Shown: positions 24,520 to 33,303 of the stretch, piece by piece
Layout of the letters: each line of letters starts with the position of its first letter
Numbering within the stretch: the stretch's first letter is position 1
Source of the DNA: Candidatus Competibacteraceae bacterium
GTDB lineage: Bacteria; Pseudomonadota; Gammaproteobacteria; Competibacterales; Competibacteraceae
DNA length: 64,000 nucleotides
Direction of reading: 5' to 3'
NCBI GenBank assembly: GCA_016712625.1
Contig: JADJQQ010000029.1
Span: forward strand, 62,001 to 126,000
Program-made: the position numbers and the translations under genes
Notes under the pieces: model-generated
Database searches by the model: none
Told to the model about the DNA's origin: nothing
The model's input: the letters and a program-made list of their open reading frames with translations, nothing else

Positions 24520-25851
24520 ATGCACGAATCAGGAGCAGCCGCTTCCGCGGGCTACATGTGGCTGGCCGCCATCGTATTCTTGATCACCTACGGGGTGGTC
24601 ATGAGTGAGAAAATCAACCGCGCCATCGTCGCGCTGGTGGCGGCCGGCCTGATGATCATTTTGGGCGTGATCAATCAGGAACAGGCTATTCGCGGCATCG
24701 ACTTCAACACCATCGGCCTGCTGATCGGCATGATGCTGATTGTCGCCATCACCCGTCAGTCCGGCATTTTTCAATTCTTGGCGATCTGGTCGGCCAAGAA
24801 AGTCAATGCCCATCCCTGGGGCATTCTGGTGATGATTTCGCTCGTGACCGCCGTGACTTCGGCCTTTTTAGATAACGTGACCACAGTGCTGCTGGTGGTG
24901 CCGGTGACGCTGCTGATCACCGAGGAACTCAAGGTCAAGCCGTATCCCTACCTATTCTCGATGATTTTTTCCTCCAACATCGGCGGCACGGCGACCTTGA
25001 TCGGCGATCCGCCCAACATCATGATCGGCTCGGCCACCGGCCTGACCTTCAACGATTTCGCCTATAACCTGACCCCAGTCATTCTCGTGGTAATGGCCGT
25101 GACCCTGATCCCGATTTACTTCATCTGGGGCCGGCATTTGAGAGCCGCCCCCGAAGACCGGCAGCGAGTGATGCAGTTCAACGAGTTTGAGGCCATCAAG
25201 GATTGGCGGCTGTTGAAGCAATGCCTGAGCGTCATCGGCATCGTGGTGTTCGGTTTCGTGTTCGCGCGTTTTCTGCATCTGGAAGCGGCCACCATCGCTA
25301 TTTTCGGCGCGGCCATCTTGTTGCTGCTGGCCAACTTTGGCCACGATCCCGAACATCAGAGCAAGCATGTGCTGGAAAGCTTCAACGAAGTGGAATGGAT
25401 CACTATCTTCTTCTTCGTCGGCTTGTTTATCGTGGTGCATGCCGTGGATAGCACCGGCCTGCTCAAATTGTTGGCCGATAAGATGTTGGCCTTGACCGGT
25501 GGCGACTTGAAGGCTACCGCGATGGTCATCTTGTGGTCGTCGGCGGTGCTATCAGCCATCATTGACAACATTCCCTTCGTCGCCACCATGATCCCGCTGA
25601 TCAAGGCGATGGCCCCGTCCTTCGGTGGGCCGGAAGGCGTGATGCCGCTGTGGTGGGCCTTGTCGCTGGGTGCGTGTCTGGGCGGCAATGGCACCCTGAT
25701 CGGGGCCAGCGCCAATCTGGTGGTGGCCGGCTTCGCCGAGCGGGCCGGCCAGCCGATCCGCTTTATGCGCTATACCCTGGTCGCTTTCCCGATTATGCTG
25801 ATGTCCATTTTTATCTGCATGTATTACCTGGAATGGTGGTATTTGCAATAA
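24520..25851 (+). CDS. ArsB/NhaD/SLC13-type permease
   Basis: 443 residues with about 11-12 membrane helices. Two repeats carry the family's hairpin motifs: SAFLDNVTTVLLVVPVT with GTATLIGDPPNIMIGSA in the first half, and SAIIDNIPFVATMIPLI with GGNGTLIGASANLVVAG in the second. This is the ion-transporter superfamily of ArsB, NhaD and the P-protein; arsenite, sodium or dicarboxylate are all possible substrates and the sequence does not decide. It is translationally linked to the upstream CBS gene (1-bp gap). A broken copy of the 3' end of a related gene lies at 29838-30055. Confidence 0.85.
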   Translation: MHESGAAASAGYMWLAAIVFLITYGVVMSEKINRAIVALVAAGLMIILGVINQEQAIRGIDFNTIGLLIGMMLIVAITRQSGIFQFLAIWSAKKVNAHPWGILVMISLVTAVTSAFLDNVTTVLLVVPVTLLITEELKVKPYPYLFSMIFSSNIGGTATLIGDPPNIMIGSATGLTFNDFAYNLTPVILVVMAVTLIPIYFIWGRHLRAAPEDRQRVMQFNEFEAIKDWRLLKQCLSVIGIVVFGFVFARFLHLEAATIAIFGAAILLLLANFGHDPEHQSKHVLESFNEVEWITIFFFVGLFIVVHAVDSTGLLKLLADKMLALTGGDLKATAMVILWSSAVLSAIIDNIPFVATMIPLIKAMAPSFGGPEGVMPLWWALSLGACLGGNGTLIGASANLVVAGFAERAGQPIRFMRYTLVAFPIMLMSIFICMYYLEWWYLQ

Positions 25852-25918
25852 GTCGTGGCCTTGCATCCGCCGGTTGGCATTTGGCGGACGCAAGGCAATT
25901 TCCGACAGCGCTTGCGAT

Positions 25919-27808
25919 ATGAATGCTACTTCCGATTCCGCGCCGCATGATTCCCGTCTCTTGCCGATTGCCCTGGCCGCGCTTGGCGTGGTATTCGGCG
26001 ACATCGGCACCAGCCCGCTGTACGCCATGCGCGAATGCTTCAGCAGTCACTACGGACTGGCTCCCACCCATGACAACGTGCTGGGTATTTTGTCGCTAAT
26101 TTTTTGGGCGCTGATCGTCGTCATTTCAATTAAATACCTGACCTTCGTGATGCGCGCCGATAATCGCGGCGAAGGCGGTATTCTGGCGTTGCTGGCCCTG
26201 ACCACCCAAAACTTCAAAGGCAGTGCGAAACAGCGCGCCTGGCTGATCGGTCTGGGGATTTTTGGGGCCGCGCTGTTCTATGGCGATGGCGTGATTACTC
26301 CGGCGATTTCGGTATTAAGCGCGGTCGAGGGACTACACATTGCCACGCCGGTACTGGATCGTTACGTGGTTCCCATCACCTTAATCATTTTGGTGGGACT
26401 GTTTTTTATCCAATCGCGTGGCACGGCACGAGTGGGCGCTTACTTCGGGCCGGTCATGGTGCTATGGTTTTCGACGCTGGCGTTGCTGGGCCTGGTGAAT
26501 CTGGTGCAAGCGCCGGAGGTCCTGGCGGCGTTCGATCCCGAATATGCGTTTCAATTTTTCGCTATCAATCGCTGGACTGGTTTTCTGGTGATGGGGTCGG
26601 TGTTTCTGGCGGTGACCGGCGGCGAGGCGCTGTATGCCGACATGGGGCATTTCGGCAAGCGGCCAATCCGCCTCGCCTGGTTTAGCTTTGTACTACCGGC
26701 CATTGTGCTCAACTATCTGGGTCAGGGCGCGCTGCTGCTGCGCGATCCGGCGGCGATCAGCCATCCATTTTATCTGCTCGCTCCGTCCTGGCTGCTCTAC
26801 CCGCTGGTGATCCTGGCGACCATGGCCACGGTGATCGCCTCGCAAGCGGTGATTTCCGGCGTATTCTCCGTCACCCGCCAAGCCGCGCAACTGAGCTACT
26901 GTCCGCGTATCGCCATCCGCCACACCTCGGATCAGGCCATCGGCCAGATCTACGTACCCGCCGCCAACTGGGCCTTGCTGATCGCGGTCATTGGGCTGGT
27001 GCTCGGCTTTCACACCTCATCCAACCTGGCCGCCGCCTACGGTATCGCGGTGACCATCGCCATGGTGATCGACACGCTGCTGGTGCTGACGCTGGCTCGG
27101 ATCGCTTGGGGCTGGAGCTGGCTTCATATCGGCTTGGCGGTCGCGGCGTTCCTGATGCTTGAAGTCGCGTTTCTAAGCGCCAACGCGCTCAAAATCCCGA
27201 ATGGCGGCTGGATTACGCTGCTGATCGCGGGGGTGATCTTCACCCTGATGATCACCTGGAAAGACGGCCGCAAATTGCTGAATCAACGGTTGCGAGAAAA
27301 CGCCATGCCGTTGGAGTTATTTCTGCAAAGTCTAAACCAAGGCTCCACCCTGCGAGTACCGGGCACGGCGGTGTTTCTCACCAGCACCCCCGATGGCGTG
27401 CCGAACGCGCTCCTGCACAATATGAAGCACAATAAGGTCATCCACGAACGCCTGATGCTGTTGACCGTAAAATCGGAAGACATTCCGCGCCTGGTGGATG
27501 AGGATCGAGTGAGCGTGCATCCTCTGGGACAGAATGCCTGGCGGATCGTGGTCCGTTACGGCTTCACCGAAAATCCCGATTTACCGCACGCGCTGGCGCT
27601 GTGCGAGCGCTACGGGCTGCACTTCGACATGATGGACACCACCTTCTTCCTGGGCCGGGCGACGCTGATTCCCACCACGCGGGCCGGAATGGCGCTGTGG
27701 CGTGAAAAGCTGTTCGCCAGCTTGTTTCGCAACGCCACCCGCCCAATGGATTTTTTCCGCATTCCCTATGGCCGGGTGGTGGAAATGGGTACGCAGGTGG
27801 AATTGTAA
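25919..27808 (+). CDS. kup: Low-affinity potassium transporter Kup
   Basis: 629 residues from ATG 25919. The N-terminal ALGVVFGDIGTSPLYAMREC and YLTFVMRADNRGEGGILALLAL are signatures of Kup/HAK potassium uptake proteins. About 12 membrane helices follow, including FGAALFYGDGVITPAISVLSAVEG, and then a cytosolic C-terminal domain of about 170 residues (FLQSLNQGSTLRVPGTAVFLTS, MDTTFFLGRATLIP). It imports K+ with protons. It is 67 bp downstream of the SLC13-type permease in the same direction, so the two may share a transcript concerned with ion balance. Confidence 0.95.
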   Translation: MNATSDSAPHDSRLLPIALAALGVVFGDIGTSPLYAMRECFSSHYGLAPTHDNVLGILSLIFWALIVVISIKYLTFVMRADNRGEGGILALLALTTQNFKGSAKQRAWLIGLGIFGAALFYGDGVITPAISVLSAVEGLHIATPVLDRYVVPITLIILVGLFFIQSRGTARVGAYFGPVMVLWFSTLALLGLVNLVQAPEVLAAFDPEYAFQFFAINRWTGFLVMGSVFLAVTGGEALYADMGHFGKRPIRLAWFSFVLPAIVLNYLGQGALLLRDPAAISHPFYLLAPSWLLYPLVILATMATVIASQAVISGVFSVTRQAAQLSYCPRIAIRHTSDQAIGQIYVPAANWALLIAVIGLVLGFHTSSNLAAAYGIAVTIAMVIDTLLVLTLARIAWGWSWLHIGLAVAAFLMLEVAFLSANALKIPNGGWITLLIAGVIFTLMITWKDGRKLLNQRLRENAMPLELFLQSLNQGSTLRVPGTAVFLTSTPDGVPNALLHNMKHNKVIHERLMLLTVKSEDIPRLVDEDRVSVHPLGQNAWRIVVRYGFTENPDLPHALALCERYGLHFDMMDTTFFLGRATLIPTTRAGMALWREKLFASLFRNATRPMDFFRIPYGRVVEMGTQVEL

Positions 27809-27965
27809 GCCAGCGTCTGTTTGCTCTGCTCTGACCTGCTTGAGCGCTAGAATCGCTTTAAGCGAGTCTAACTGATGGTGAGCTACAACGTTATTCCACC
27901 CCAGGTGGCATCGAAAAAGTCTTTCAGACCTTATCGGTTATCTAATCTCCCGACAACCAGAGCGA

Positions 27966-28439
27966 ATGATGATGCGAACAACCATTAACCTTAAACGCCG
28001 CCACCTGTTAGCCAGCTCACTGCTGCTACTTCTTCCCAAAGCCTGGGCTGCCTCGGACGAGCCGGTGATCGATGTCTGGAAAAGCCCGGCTTGCGGCTGC
28101 TGCAAGGATTGGATCGCCTATTTGAAGAATAACGGCTTCATAGTCCGCGTCCATGATACGGGCAATGCCGCCGCCCGCCGTCGCCTCGGCATCGCCGAAC
28201 AGTATGCGTCCTGTCACACCGCCACCGTGGATGGTTATGCCTTAGAGGGTCATGTTCCCGTTCGGGAAATCCGGCGGTTGCTGGCCGAGCGCCCCGACGC
28301 TATCGGGCTGGCTGTGCCGAAGATGCCGATTGGCTCTCCTGGCATGGACGGCCCGATCTACGGTGGAGACCACGAGCCTTACGATGTGCTGTTACTGGCA
28401 AAAGACGGCGCGTCTCGCGTGTTTCAGTCTTATCGCTGA
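27966..28439 (+). CDS. DUF411 metal-binding protein
   Basis: 157 residues with a signal peptide (LKRRHLLASSLLLLLPKAWAA; the RRH may make it Tat-like). The mature protein starts VIDVWKSPACGCCKDWIAYL, the C-G-C-C motif of DUF411, and continues with YASCHTATVDGYALEGHVP (third Cys and two His) and VPKMPIGSPGMDG (Met-rich). These are the features of periplasmic copper-binding CopG-like proteins. Copper handling is therefore inferred. Three ATG codons in a row make the exact start uncertain. It converges with nhaD. Confidence 0.85.
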   Translation: MMMRTTINLKRRHLLASSLLLLLPKAWAASDEPVIDVWKSPACGCCKDWIAYLKNNGFIVRVHDTGNAAARRRLGIAEQYASCHTATVDGYALEGHVPVREIRRLLAERPDAIGLAVPKMPIGSPGMDGPIYGGDHEPYDVLLLAKDGASRVFQSYR

Positions 28440-28534
28440 TCAATCCTCGACTCGCCGCGCGATCAACGCAAGAAACTGATCGGGATCGCGCATTGGGATT
28501 GATTAGCTGCCTTCTGCCTGGTCGGCTTAGTAGC

Positions 28535-29818
28535 TCAGTGCAGCATTTGATATTGGAGCAGGTAAGCGCCCGCCCCGGCGAAATAGCCAATCAGGGCCAG
28601 CCAACTAATCTTCTTCACATACCAAAAGAAGTGGATCTTTTCCAAACCCATGGCAGCGACACCCGCCGCCGAGCCGATAATCAGGATCGAGCCGCCGGTT
28701 CCCGCACAGTAGGCCAGAAATTCCCAGAGAAAGTGGTTGGTAGGGTACTGCTCAAGGCTATACATGCCCATCGAAGCGGCAACCAGGGGAACATTATCGA
28801 CCACCGCGCTGACGAGACCGATGATCAGGACGATCACATCCTGTCGCCCCACCGTCTGGTCTAGCCATTGGGCCAGCGAAGTCAGGATATGGGTGTGCTC
28901 CAGCGTGGCCACGGCCAGCAGGATGCCGATAAAGAACACGATGGAACTCATGTCGATGCGGCTCAAGGCATGTACCAGCGTCAGGTGCTGCTTGCTTTCC
29001 TCTTCCTTGTGACGATGGACCAGATCACCGACCAGCCAGAGGATGCCCAAGCCAAACAAGATGCCCATGAAGGGCGGCAGATGGGTGATCGTCTTAAACA
29101 CGGGGACGGCGACCAGGATGCCGATACCGAGAAAGAACATCAGATTGCGTTCAAACTCTGTCGTGAGCGGGCCGTGGTCGCTCTCGCTGAGTTGCGGCGA
29201 CTCGACAGGCTTGCCGCGCAGGAGATACGCCGTCACCGCCAAAGGCACGACCATGCTCAATACAGCGGGGATGAAGACTGATTTCATGATCGCCAGCGTC
29301 GTGATCTGACCACCAATCCAGAGCATGGTGGTGGTTACATCGCCGATGGGCGACCACGCGCCGCCGGAGTTGGCGGCAATGACGATGATTCCCGCGAAGA
29401 ACAGGCGATCCTCATGCCTGGACAGCAGTTTTCGCATCAACGAAATCATGACAATGGTGGTGGTCAGGTTGTCCAGCACCGCGCTGAGAAAGAACGTTAC
29501 AAAGCCCACCAGCCACATCAGTGAGGACAACTGGGTCGTGTGGATGCGTTTGGTGATGACCGCGAAACCATTGTGCGCATCCACCACTTCAACGATGGTC
29601 ATGGCTCCCATCAGAAAGAAGACGATCTGGGCGGTGGCCATGACAGACTCCCCCAACTCCTCCCCTACTTTGTGAGCATCACCGCCAGCCAGGGCATAAA
29701 TCGTCCACAGCAGTCCCGCGCCCACCAGCGCGGAGGCTGACTTGTTGATCTGGATGGGATGCTCCAGCGCGATGGCGGCGTAGGCGACGACAAAAACAAT
29801 GACGAGCGAAGTCAGCAT
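28535..29818 (-). CDS. nhaD: Na+/H+ antiporter NhaD
   Basis: 427 residues, about 12 membrane helices. The halves carry FLSAVLDNLTTTIVMISLMR with ANSGGAWSPIGDVTTTMLWI, and LVSAVVDNVPLVAASMGMYS with AGTGGSILIIGSAAGVAAMG. The combination of paired D-N motifs and the G-G-x-W-x-P-I-G-D stretch is characteristic of NhaD. It exchanges cytoplasmic Na+ or Li+ for protons at alkaline pH in the inner membrane. With the Mnh complex and Kup nearby, the region is rich in cation homeostasis functions. Confidence 0.9.
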   Translation of the reverse strand: MLTSLVIVFVVAYAAIALEHPIQINKSASALVGAGLLWTIYALAGGDAHKVGEELGESVMATAQIVFFLMGAMTIVEVVDAHNGFAVITKRIHTTQLSSLMWLVGFVTFFLSAVLDNLTTTIVMISLMRKLLSRHEDRLFFAGIIVIAANSGGAWSPIGDVTTTMLWIGGQITTLAIMKSVFIPAVLSMVVPLAVTAYLLRGKPVESPQLSESDHGPLTTEFERNLMFFLGIGILVAVPVFKTITHLPPFMGILFGLGILWLVGDLVHRHKEEESKQHLTLVHALSRIDMSSIVFFIGILLAVATLEHTHILTSLAQWLDQTVGRQDVIVLIIGLVSAVVDNVPLVAASMGMYSLEQYPTNHFLWEFLAYCAGTGGSILIIGSAAGVAAMGLEKIHFFWYVKKISWLALIGYFAGAGAYLLQYQMLH

Positions 29819-29837
29819 CTCAATGATCCTCGTGGAA

Positions 29838-30055
29838 GATGGGCGAATTGATCGCTATTGTGGTGGGCGTGGTCATTGGGCGCAGTCTGGGCGGTAATGG
29901 CGCTCTCATCGGGACCAGCGCCAATCTGGCGGCGGCTGGTTTCGCCGAACGGGCCGGCCCCGATTCGCTTCACCCGCTTTCTGCTGATCGCGTTTCCGCT
30001 CATGCTGATGTCCATCGTCACCAGCATAGTCTATCTGTACTGGCGTTATTTGTGA
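29838..30055 (+). pseudogene. 3' remnant of an ArsB/SLC13-type permease gene
   Basis: Three frames in series match the C-terminal end of the intact permease encoded at 24520: LWWAWSLGA, then SLGGNGALIGTSANLAAAGFAERAG, then PIRFTRFLLIAFPLMLMSIVTSIVYLYWRYL and stop (30053-30055). Only about 70 codons remain and at least two frameshifts separate the blocks. It lies in the upstream region of nhaD on the opposite strand. It is clearly dead; it records a second copy of this permease type or a partial duplication. Confidence 0.8.
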
Positions 30056-30094
30056 CAGGCGCCCGACAAGAGTGCCTCAGGCTCGACAGCGCCG

Positions 30095-30685
30095 TCAGTT
30101 AAGGTCGGGATCTCGGAAATAACGAGCACCCCAATCCGCTTGGGTCGAGACTCCATTGGCCGTCAATTGATAGACGGTGATGGTGGGATCGCTGGAGACA
30201 TCCGCCGGCGAGCCGGAAGCTGCAAATTGGCTCAGTTGTTGGGGATTGCGAAAGACCATGATTTGCCAGTAGGGCTTCACCGTAGCCCCTGGTCCAATAT
30301 CGGTTCGAGCCAGTTGCATGTAAGTGATTTTGCCGCTGCGCTCCATCACCATGCCGCGCCCGTGTTTCTGAACTAAAACCGCATTCAAGCCATTGATTTC
30401 GAATACCCCGTAGCCGGCTGCTTGTTCAATTTCAGCTTTCGTTGGCGGCTTTAGCTTGTAAAGCTGTTCCAGGGTGCGATTGCGTACCTTGAGAATGGCT
30501 TGACGCTGTTCTTGCTTGGCTTTTTCGCTCAGCCGCCCGGTGGATTGCGGCGCGGCGATCACCTTGGTTTTTGATTTGGATGTTGGCGGTTCGCTGGCGC
30601 AACCGCTCACCAACACGGCGGCTGACAAACTGCCAGCCATCAAAATGCACCGGATCAAGAGATAGCTAAGCATGATATCGTTCAA
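30095..30685 (-). CDS. Predicted lipoprotein with SYLF-like domain (weak)
   Basis: 196 residues. The signal LLIRCILMAGSLSAAVLVSGCASE ends in a lipobox (VSGC), predicting an acylated Cys29. A Lys/Gln-rich helix is followed by a domain reading AGYGVFEINGLNAVLVQKHGRGMVMERSGKITYMQLARTDIG, with PYWQIMVFRNPQQLSQF after it. The glycine pattern recalls lipid-binding SYLF/YSC84 domains, but the match is weak. The alternative start MLSYLL is four codons downstream. It ends 40 bp from the permease remnant on the other strand. Confidence 0.65.
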   Translation of the reverse strand: MNDIMLSYLLIRCILMAGSLSAAVLVSGCASEPPTSKSKTKVIAAPQSTGRLSEKAKQEQRQAILKVRNRTLEQLYKLKPPTKAEIEQAAGYGVFEINGLNAVLVQKHGRGMVMERSGKITYMQLARTDIGPGATVKPYWQIMVFRNPQQLSQFAASGSPADVSSDPTITVYQLTANGVSTQADWGARYFRDPDLN

Positions 30686-30927
30686 TTTGCGGATGGAAGA
30701 GCCGGCTCTAAAACAACGCAGCGCCGCCGGAGCGCCCGTCAGGCTCTACTCGCTTCTGGCAGCCATTGGCGCTTTGATTTATAAGCACAAATTTCTCTTC
30801 TGGGAGAAGTGATGCCTGCCCCTAAAGCAGAACAAGTTTAGTAATATAGTATGCGCTTACCGCCTTGGATAGCCTAACTGATCGATTTGGATTGAGTGGG
30901 TAATACTACTCTCCGCGAGGAGAAGTC

Positions 30928-31283
30928 ATGCAAAATAATCCCTTATCGCGCTTGCTCAGCGCGGCTTGCCTATTGCTGGCGGCTCTGTCCGTCACCGCGC
31001 CGGCCATGGCGGCCGACTATAAATCGGAATATCGGCTGTCGACCGTATTAGGCAAAGCCTTTCCGTGAGGCTGGGGCGGCAAACGTTGGGCGGAACTGGT
31101 TGCCGAGCGACTGACAACTCTTTGTTGAAGGAAATCGCCAATAACGGCGTCGCCATCATCCATTTGCAACCGGTGGAGAAACAGGGGTTCCGCGATGCGA
31201 CCCGCGAGGTTTACAATTGCTGGAGCGAGCGTATCGGCCATGAACTGGTCAAAAAAGCGGAGATGGCAATCAACCGCCGCTAA
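30928..31283 (+). pseudogene. DctP-type TRAP solute receptor, decayed
   Basis: A good ribosome site (gcgaggagaag) and ATG 30928 open a signal peptide and the mature start ADYKSEYRLSTVLGKAFP, typical of DctP receptors. A TGA at 31066-31068 replaces the codon expected for Trp in the usual F-P-W-G-x-G-G; GGKRWAELVAER follows. The next residues in another frame are DNSLLKEIANNGVAIIHL...VYNCWSERIGHELVKKAE, the normal C-terminal end of DctP. Roughly 240 residues are missing at about 31110. The gene is inactivated by stop, deletion and frameshift. Confidence 0.85.
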
Positions 31284-31402
31284 ACTCACACCCATAATTC
31301 GTCCTACACTGATGTTGGAGAAAGCCTCCAAGCCACCCCAGCCAGCCACACTTGCAACATTCGGCTGGTCAAGCTGCTTAACCGTAATGAGGAGATTAAG
31401 AA

Positions 31403-31630
31403 ATGATTTCGTGCCGTAAACTGACCTCGTCAATCGCGGTTTCCGTGTTGCTGACAGCCACCGTTGGGTGCGCTCATTATTCCACGGAAACCCCGCCGCC
31501 CGGTGCTCTAAAAGATGGGCAAGTCAGCTATGTCGATGATGGCAGCTGCCCTCCCGGTCAGATCAAGCGCGTGACTGGCGCCGATGCGCAAATGGGAACT
31601 CGCCGGCATGCGGAATGTGTTCGGCGCTAA
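31403..31630 (+). CDS. Small predicted lipoprotein (possibly DUF6719)
   Basis: 75 residues with a signal peptide (LTSSIAVSVLLTATVGCAHY) whose V-G-C could be a lipobox. The mature part is GQVSYVDDGSCPPGQIKRVTGADAQMGTRRHAECVRR. The V-D-D-G-S-C-P-x-G-Q-I-K stretch is what I recall from DUF6719, a family of unknown role. The start follows gaggagatta. It lies intact between the remnants of dctP and dctQ, so either it moved in later or it is an original small gene of that region that is still under selection. Confidence 0.7.
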   Translation: MISCRKLTSSIAVSVLLTATVGCAHYSTETPPPGALKDGQVSYVDDGSCPPGQIKRVTGADAQMGTRRHAECVRR

Positions 31631-31727
31631 CCGGAAATTCACTCTATTCCATCGCTTTTAGTGAAGCGAATTGCCACCGACCCGCCGACGGATGTTGGCG
31701 TCTGACACGGCGGGTCGAAGCTGCTCG

Positions 31728-31950
31728 ATGAACGACCCAGAACCTCTCCCTCCTCCCCGACTCAGTATCGAACAACGGCTAACGGCCATTACCATGGCGC
31801 TGATCGCACTGATCACGCTGGCTAATGTGATTGTCCGTTATCTAACGGCCTATTCCTTTGCATTCACCGAAGATGTTTCGGTGTCCACGGTCTGGCTGAG
31901 CCGCCGCTACGGCTTTGGCCGGCAACAAGCCGCCCTTGCTGCCACTGGCG
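31728..31950 (+). pseudogene. DctQ-type TRAP small permease remnant
   Basis: ATG 31728 opens SIEQRLTAITMALIALITLANVIVRYLTAYSFAFTEDVSV, the first membrane helix and following segment of a DctQ subunit. After that the frame runs into sequence unlike DctQ and stops at 31983-31985. The other helices are missing. The end coordinate is approximate, because it merges into the DctM remnant. Confidence 0.75.
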
Positions 31951-32196
31951 AAGAAGGCGGCTTGGCCTCCCGCCCTTCAATTTAGATCAGTTTCCGTGAA
32001 GCGATTTGGGGCTTGCTGGCCCGGTGGTGATTCTCGGCGGCATGCGCAGCGGCCTGTTCACGCCGTCCGAAGCGGCGGTGGCCACGATCGTCTACGGACT
32101 CGTGGGCCGATCTTGTCGCTGTTGGGCGCCTTGCTGCTGGTGATGGCATTTCCCGAACTGTCGCTTTGGCTGCCGCGCCAGCTTGGTTATGGTTGA
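31930..32196 (+). pseudogene. DctM-type TRAP large permease remnant
   Basis: Fragments of the C-terminal part of a DctM permease occur in changing frames: a Pro/Ala/Lys stretch (LPLAKKAAWPPA), then FREAIWGLLA, then VILGGMRSGLFTPSEAAVATIVYGLVG (a conserved DctM helix), then LLGALLLVMAFPELSLWLPRQLGYG with a stop at 32194-32196. Most of the gene is missing. With the two preceding remnants it shows the DctP-Q-M order of a TRAP operon, ending 10 bp inside the 3' end of mnhG on the opposite strand. Confidence 0.75.
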
Positions 32197-32537
32197 TCCG
32201 TCTTACTGTCGGCTTCTCCGCCCGCTGTGTCCTCTGGCAACTCGGCCAAGGAACGTAACCGAAGATGCAAGGCGGCTTTCGACAACAAATGCGCGCTCAC
32301 CGGCGCGGTGATGAACAAAAACAGCGTCACCAGCACCTCGTGCAAGCTGAGGCCCTCGCCCCGCGTGCTGAAAAACAAAGCGGAAGCCAGCAGCAGACTA
32401 CCGACGCCCAAGGTGGTGGCCTTGGTGGGAGCATGTAGCCTCGAATAGAAATCTTGCAACCGCCATAAGCCGAAAGAGCCGATGAAGGTAAAGAGGGCGC
32501 CAGCCAGAATCAGGAAGGAAAGGAGGTAATCGATCAT
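32187..32537 (-). CDS. mnhG: Monovalent cation/H+ antiporter subunit G
   Basis: 116 residues from ATG 32537. Three membrane helices: LLSFLILAGALFTFIGSFGLWRL, LGVGSLLLASALFF and VLVTLFLFITAPVSAHLLSKAAL. The motif RLQDFYSRLHAPTKATTLG is the hallmark of subunit G. The C-terminal tail is acidic (ELPEDTAGGEADS). It is the last gene of the seven-subunit Mnh/Mrp/Pha operon on the minus strand, which exchanges Na+ (or K+) for H+ across the inner membrane. It starts 5 bp after mnhF ends. Confidence 0.9.
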   Translation of the reverse strand: MIDYLLSFLILAGALFTFIGSFGLWRLQDFYSRLHAPTKATTLGVGSLLLASALFFSTRGEGLSLHEVLVTLFLFITAPVSAHLLSKAALHLRLRSLAELPEDTAGGEADSKTDQP

Positions 32538-32542
32538 GGTTG

Positions 32543-32812
32543 CTATTCGATAATATCGCCACGCAACAAATACTTGCATAGGGCAATGGTGCTAACGAAA
32601 CCCATCAGGGCGATCAGTAACGCCGCCTCGAAGTACAAGGTGCTGGATCGATGGATGCCCAGTAATACCAGCAGCGCGACCGCATCGACATAAAGGGTAT
32701 CCAGCGCCAAGATCCGATCCGGCAGGCTAGGGCCGACCAAGAGCCGCCAGAAACTCAAGGCAAACGCCGCGCCCACCAAGCTGAAAGCAAGGTCAATCAC
32801 AACGCTTAACAT
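32543..32812 (-). CDS. mnhF: Monovalent cation/H+ antiporter subunit F
   Basis: 89 residues, three membrane helices. Signature FWRLLVGPSLPDRILALDTLYVDAVALLVLLG is typical of subunit F. It overlaps the 3' end of mnhE by 7 bp, so translation is probably coupled. It is part of the membrane complex with subunits A-E and G. Confidence 0.9.
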   Translation of the reverse strand: MLSVVIDLAFSLVGAAFALSFWRLLVGPSLPDRILALDTLYVDAVALLVLLGIHRSSTLYFEAALLIALMGFVSTIALCKYLLRGDIIE

Positions 32813-33303
32813 CCCTCGAAAATCTCCCGCAACGGAGCCTCATAACGGCGCTTGATGGTCGCAATCAATGCAGCCGGATCGGCGGTATCGAGCGCGTGCA
32901 CCAGCAAATGCGTTCGTTGTGGCGTTAATTGGGACGAAACCGTCCCTGGGGTCAGACAGAGGGTATTGGCCAGCAGGCTGATCGCCAGATCGGATTTCAA
33001 TGCCAGCGGCACCCGCACAAACACTGGCTGTAACCGGCTGGGATTGCCCATAATCAGCCGGGCCACCACCAGATTTGCTATCACAATGTCGTACAGCACC
33101 ACGCCGATAAAGCGCAACAAAGCCAAGGGTTTATCAATGCGCGCCGTTTCCGGCCAAAAGCGCAAGGTAAACAGCGGAATTAGCCACCCCAGCAGCATAC
33201 CCAACACGATTTGGCCCGGCGCGAGACTGTTGACCAATAACAGCCAGACGACGGCCAGCACCGGGGTTAATAACGGATGCGGCAACCAACCAGGCCTCAT
33301 CAT
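32806..33303 (-). CDS. mnhE: Monovalent cation/H+ antiporter subunit E
   Basis: 165 residues from the ATG at 33303, which overlaps the stop of mnhD (ATGA-type). The long reading frame upstream of that is the mnhD gene in another frame. Two N-terminal membrane helices (LTPVLAVVWLLLVNSLAPGQIVLGMLLGWLIPL) precede a cytosolic domain containing NTLCLTPGTVSSQL and LLVHALDTADPAALIATIKRRYE, both characteristic of subunit E. Confidence 0.9.
   Translation of the reverse strand: MMRPGWLPHPLLTPVLAVVWLLLVNSLAPGQIVLGMLLGWLIPLFTLRFWPETARIDKPLALLRFIGVVLYDIVIANLVVARLIMGNPSRLQPVFVRVPLALKSDLAISLLANTLCLTPGTVSSQLTPQRTHLLVHALDTADPAALIATIKRRYEAPLREIFEGC

Noticed and set aside
25874..25918. Longer start for kup
   Set aside because: The ATG at 25919 begins the conserved N-terminus; the upstream codons do not match the family.
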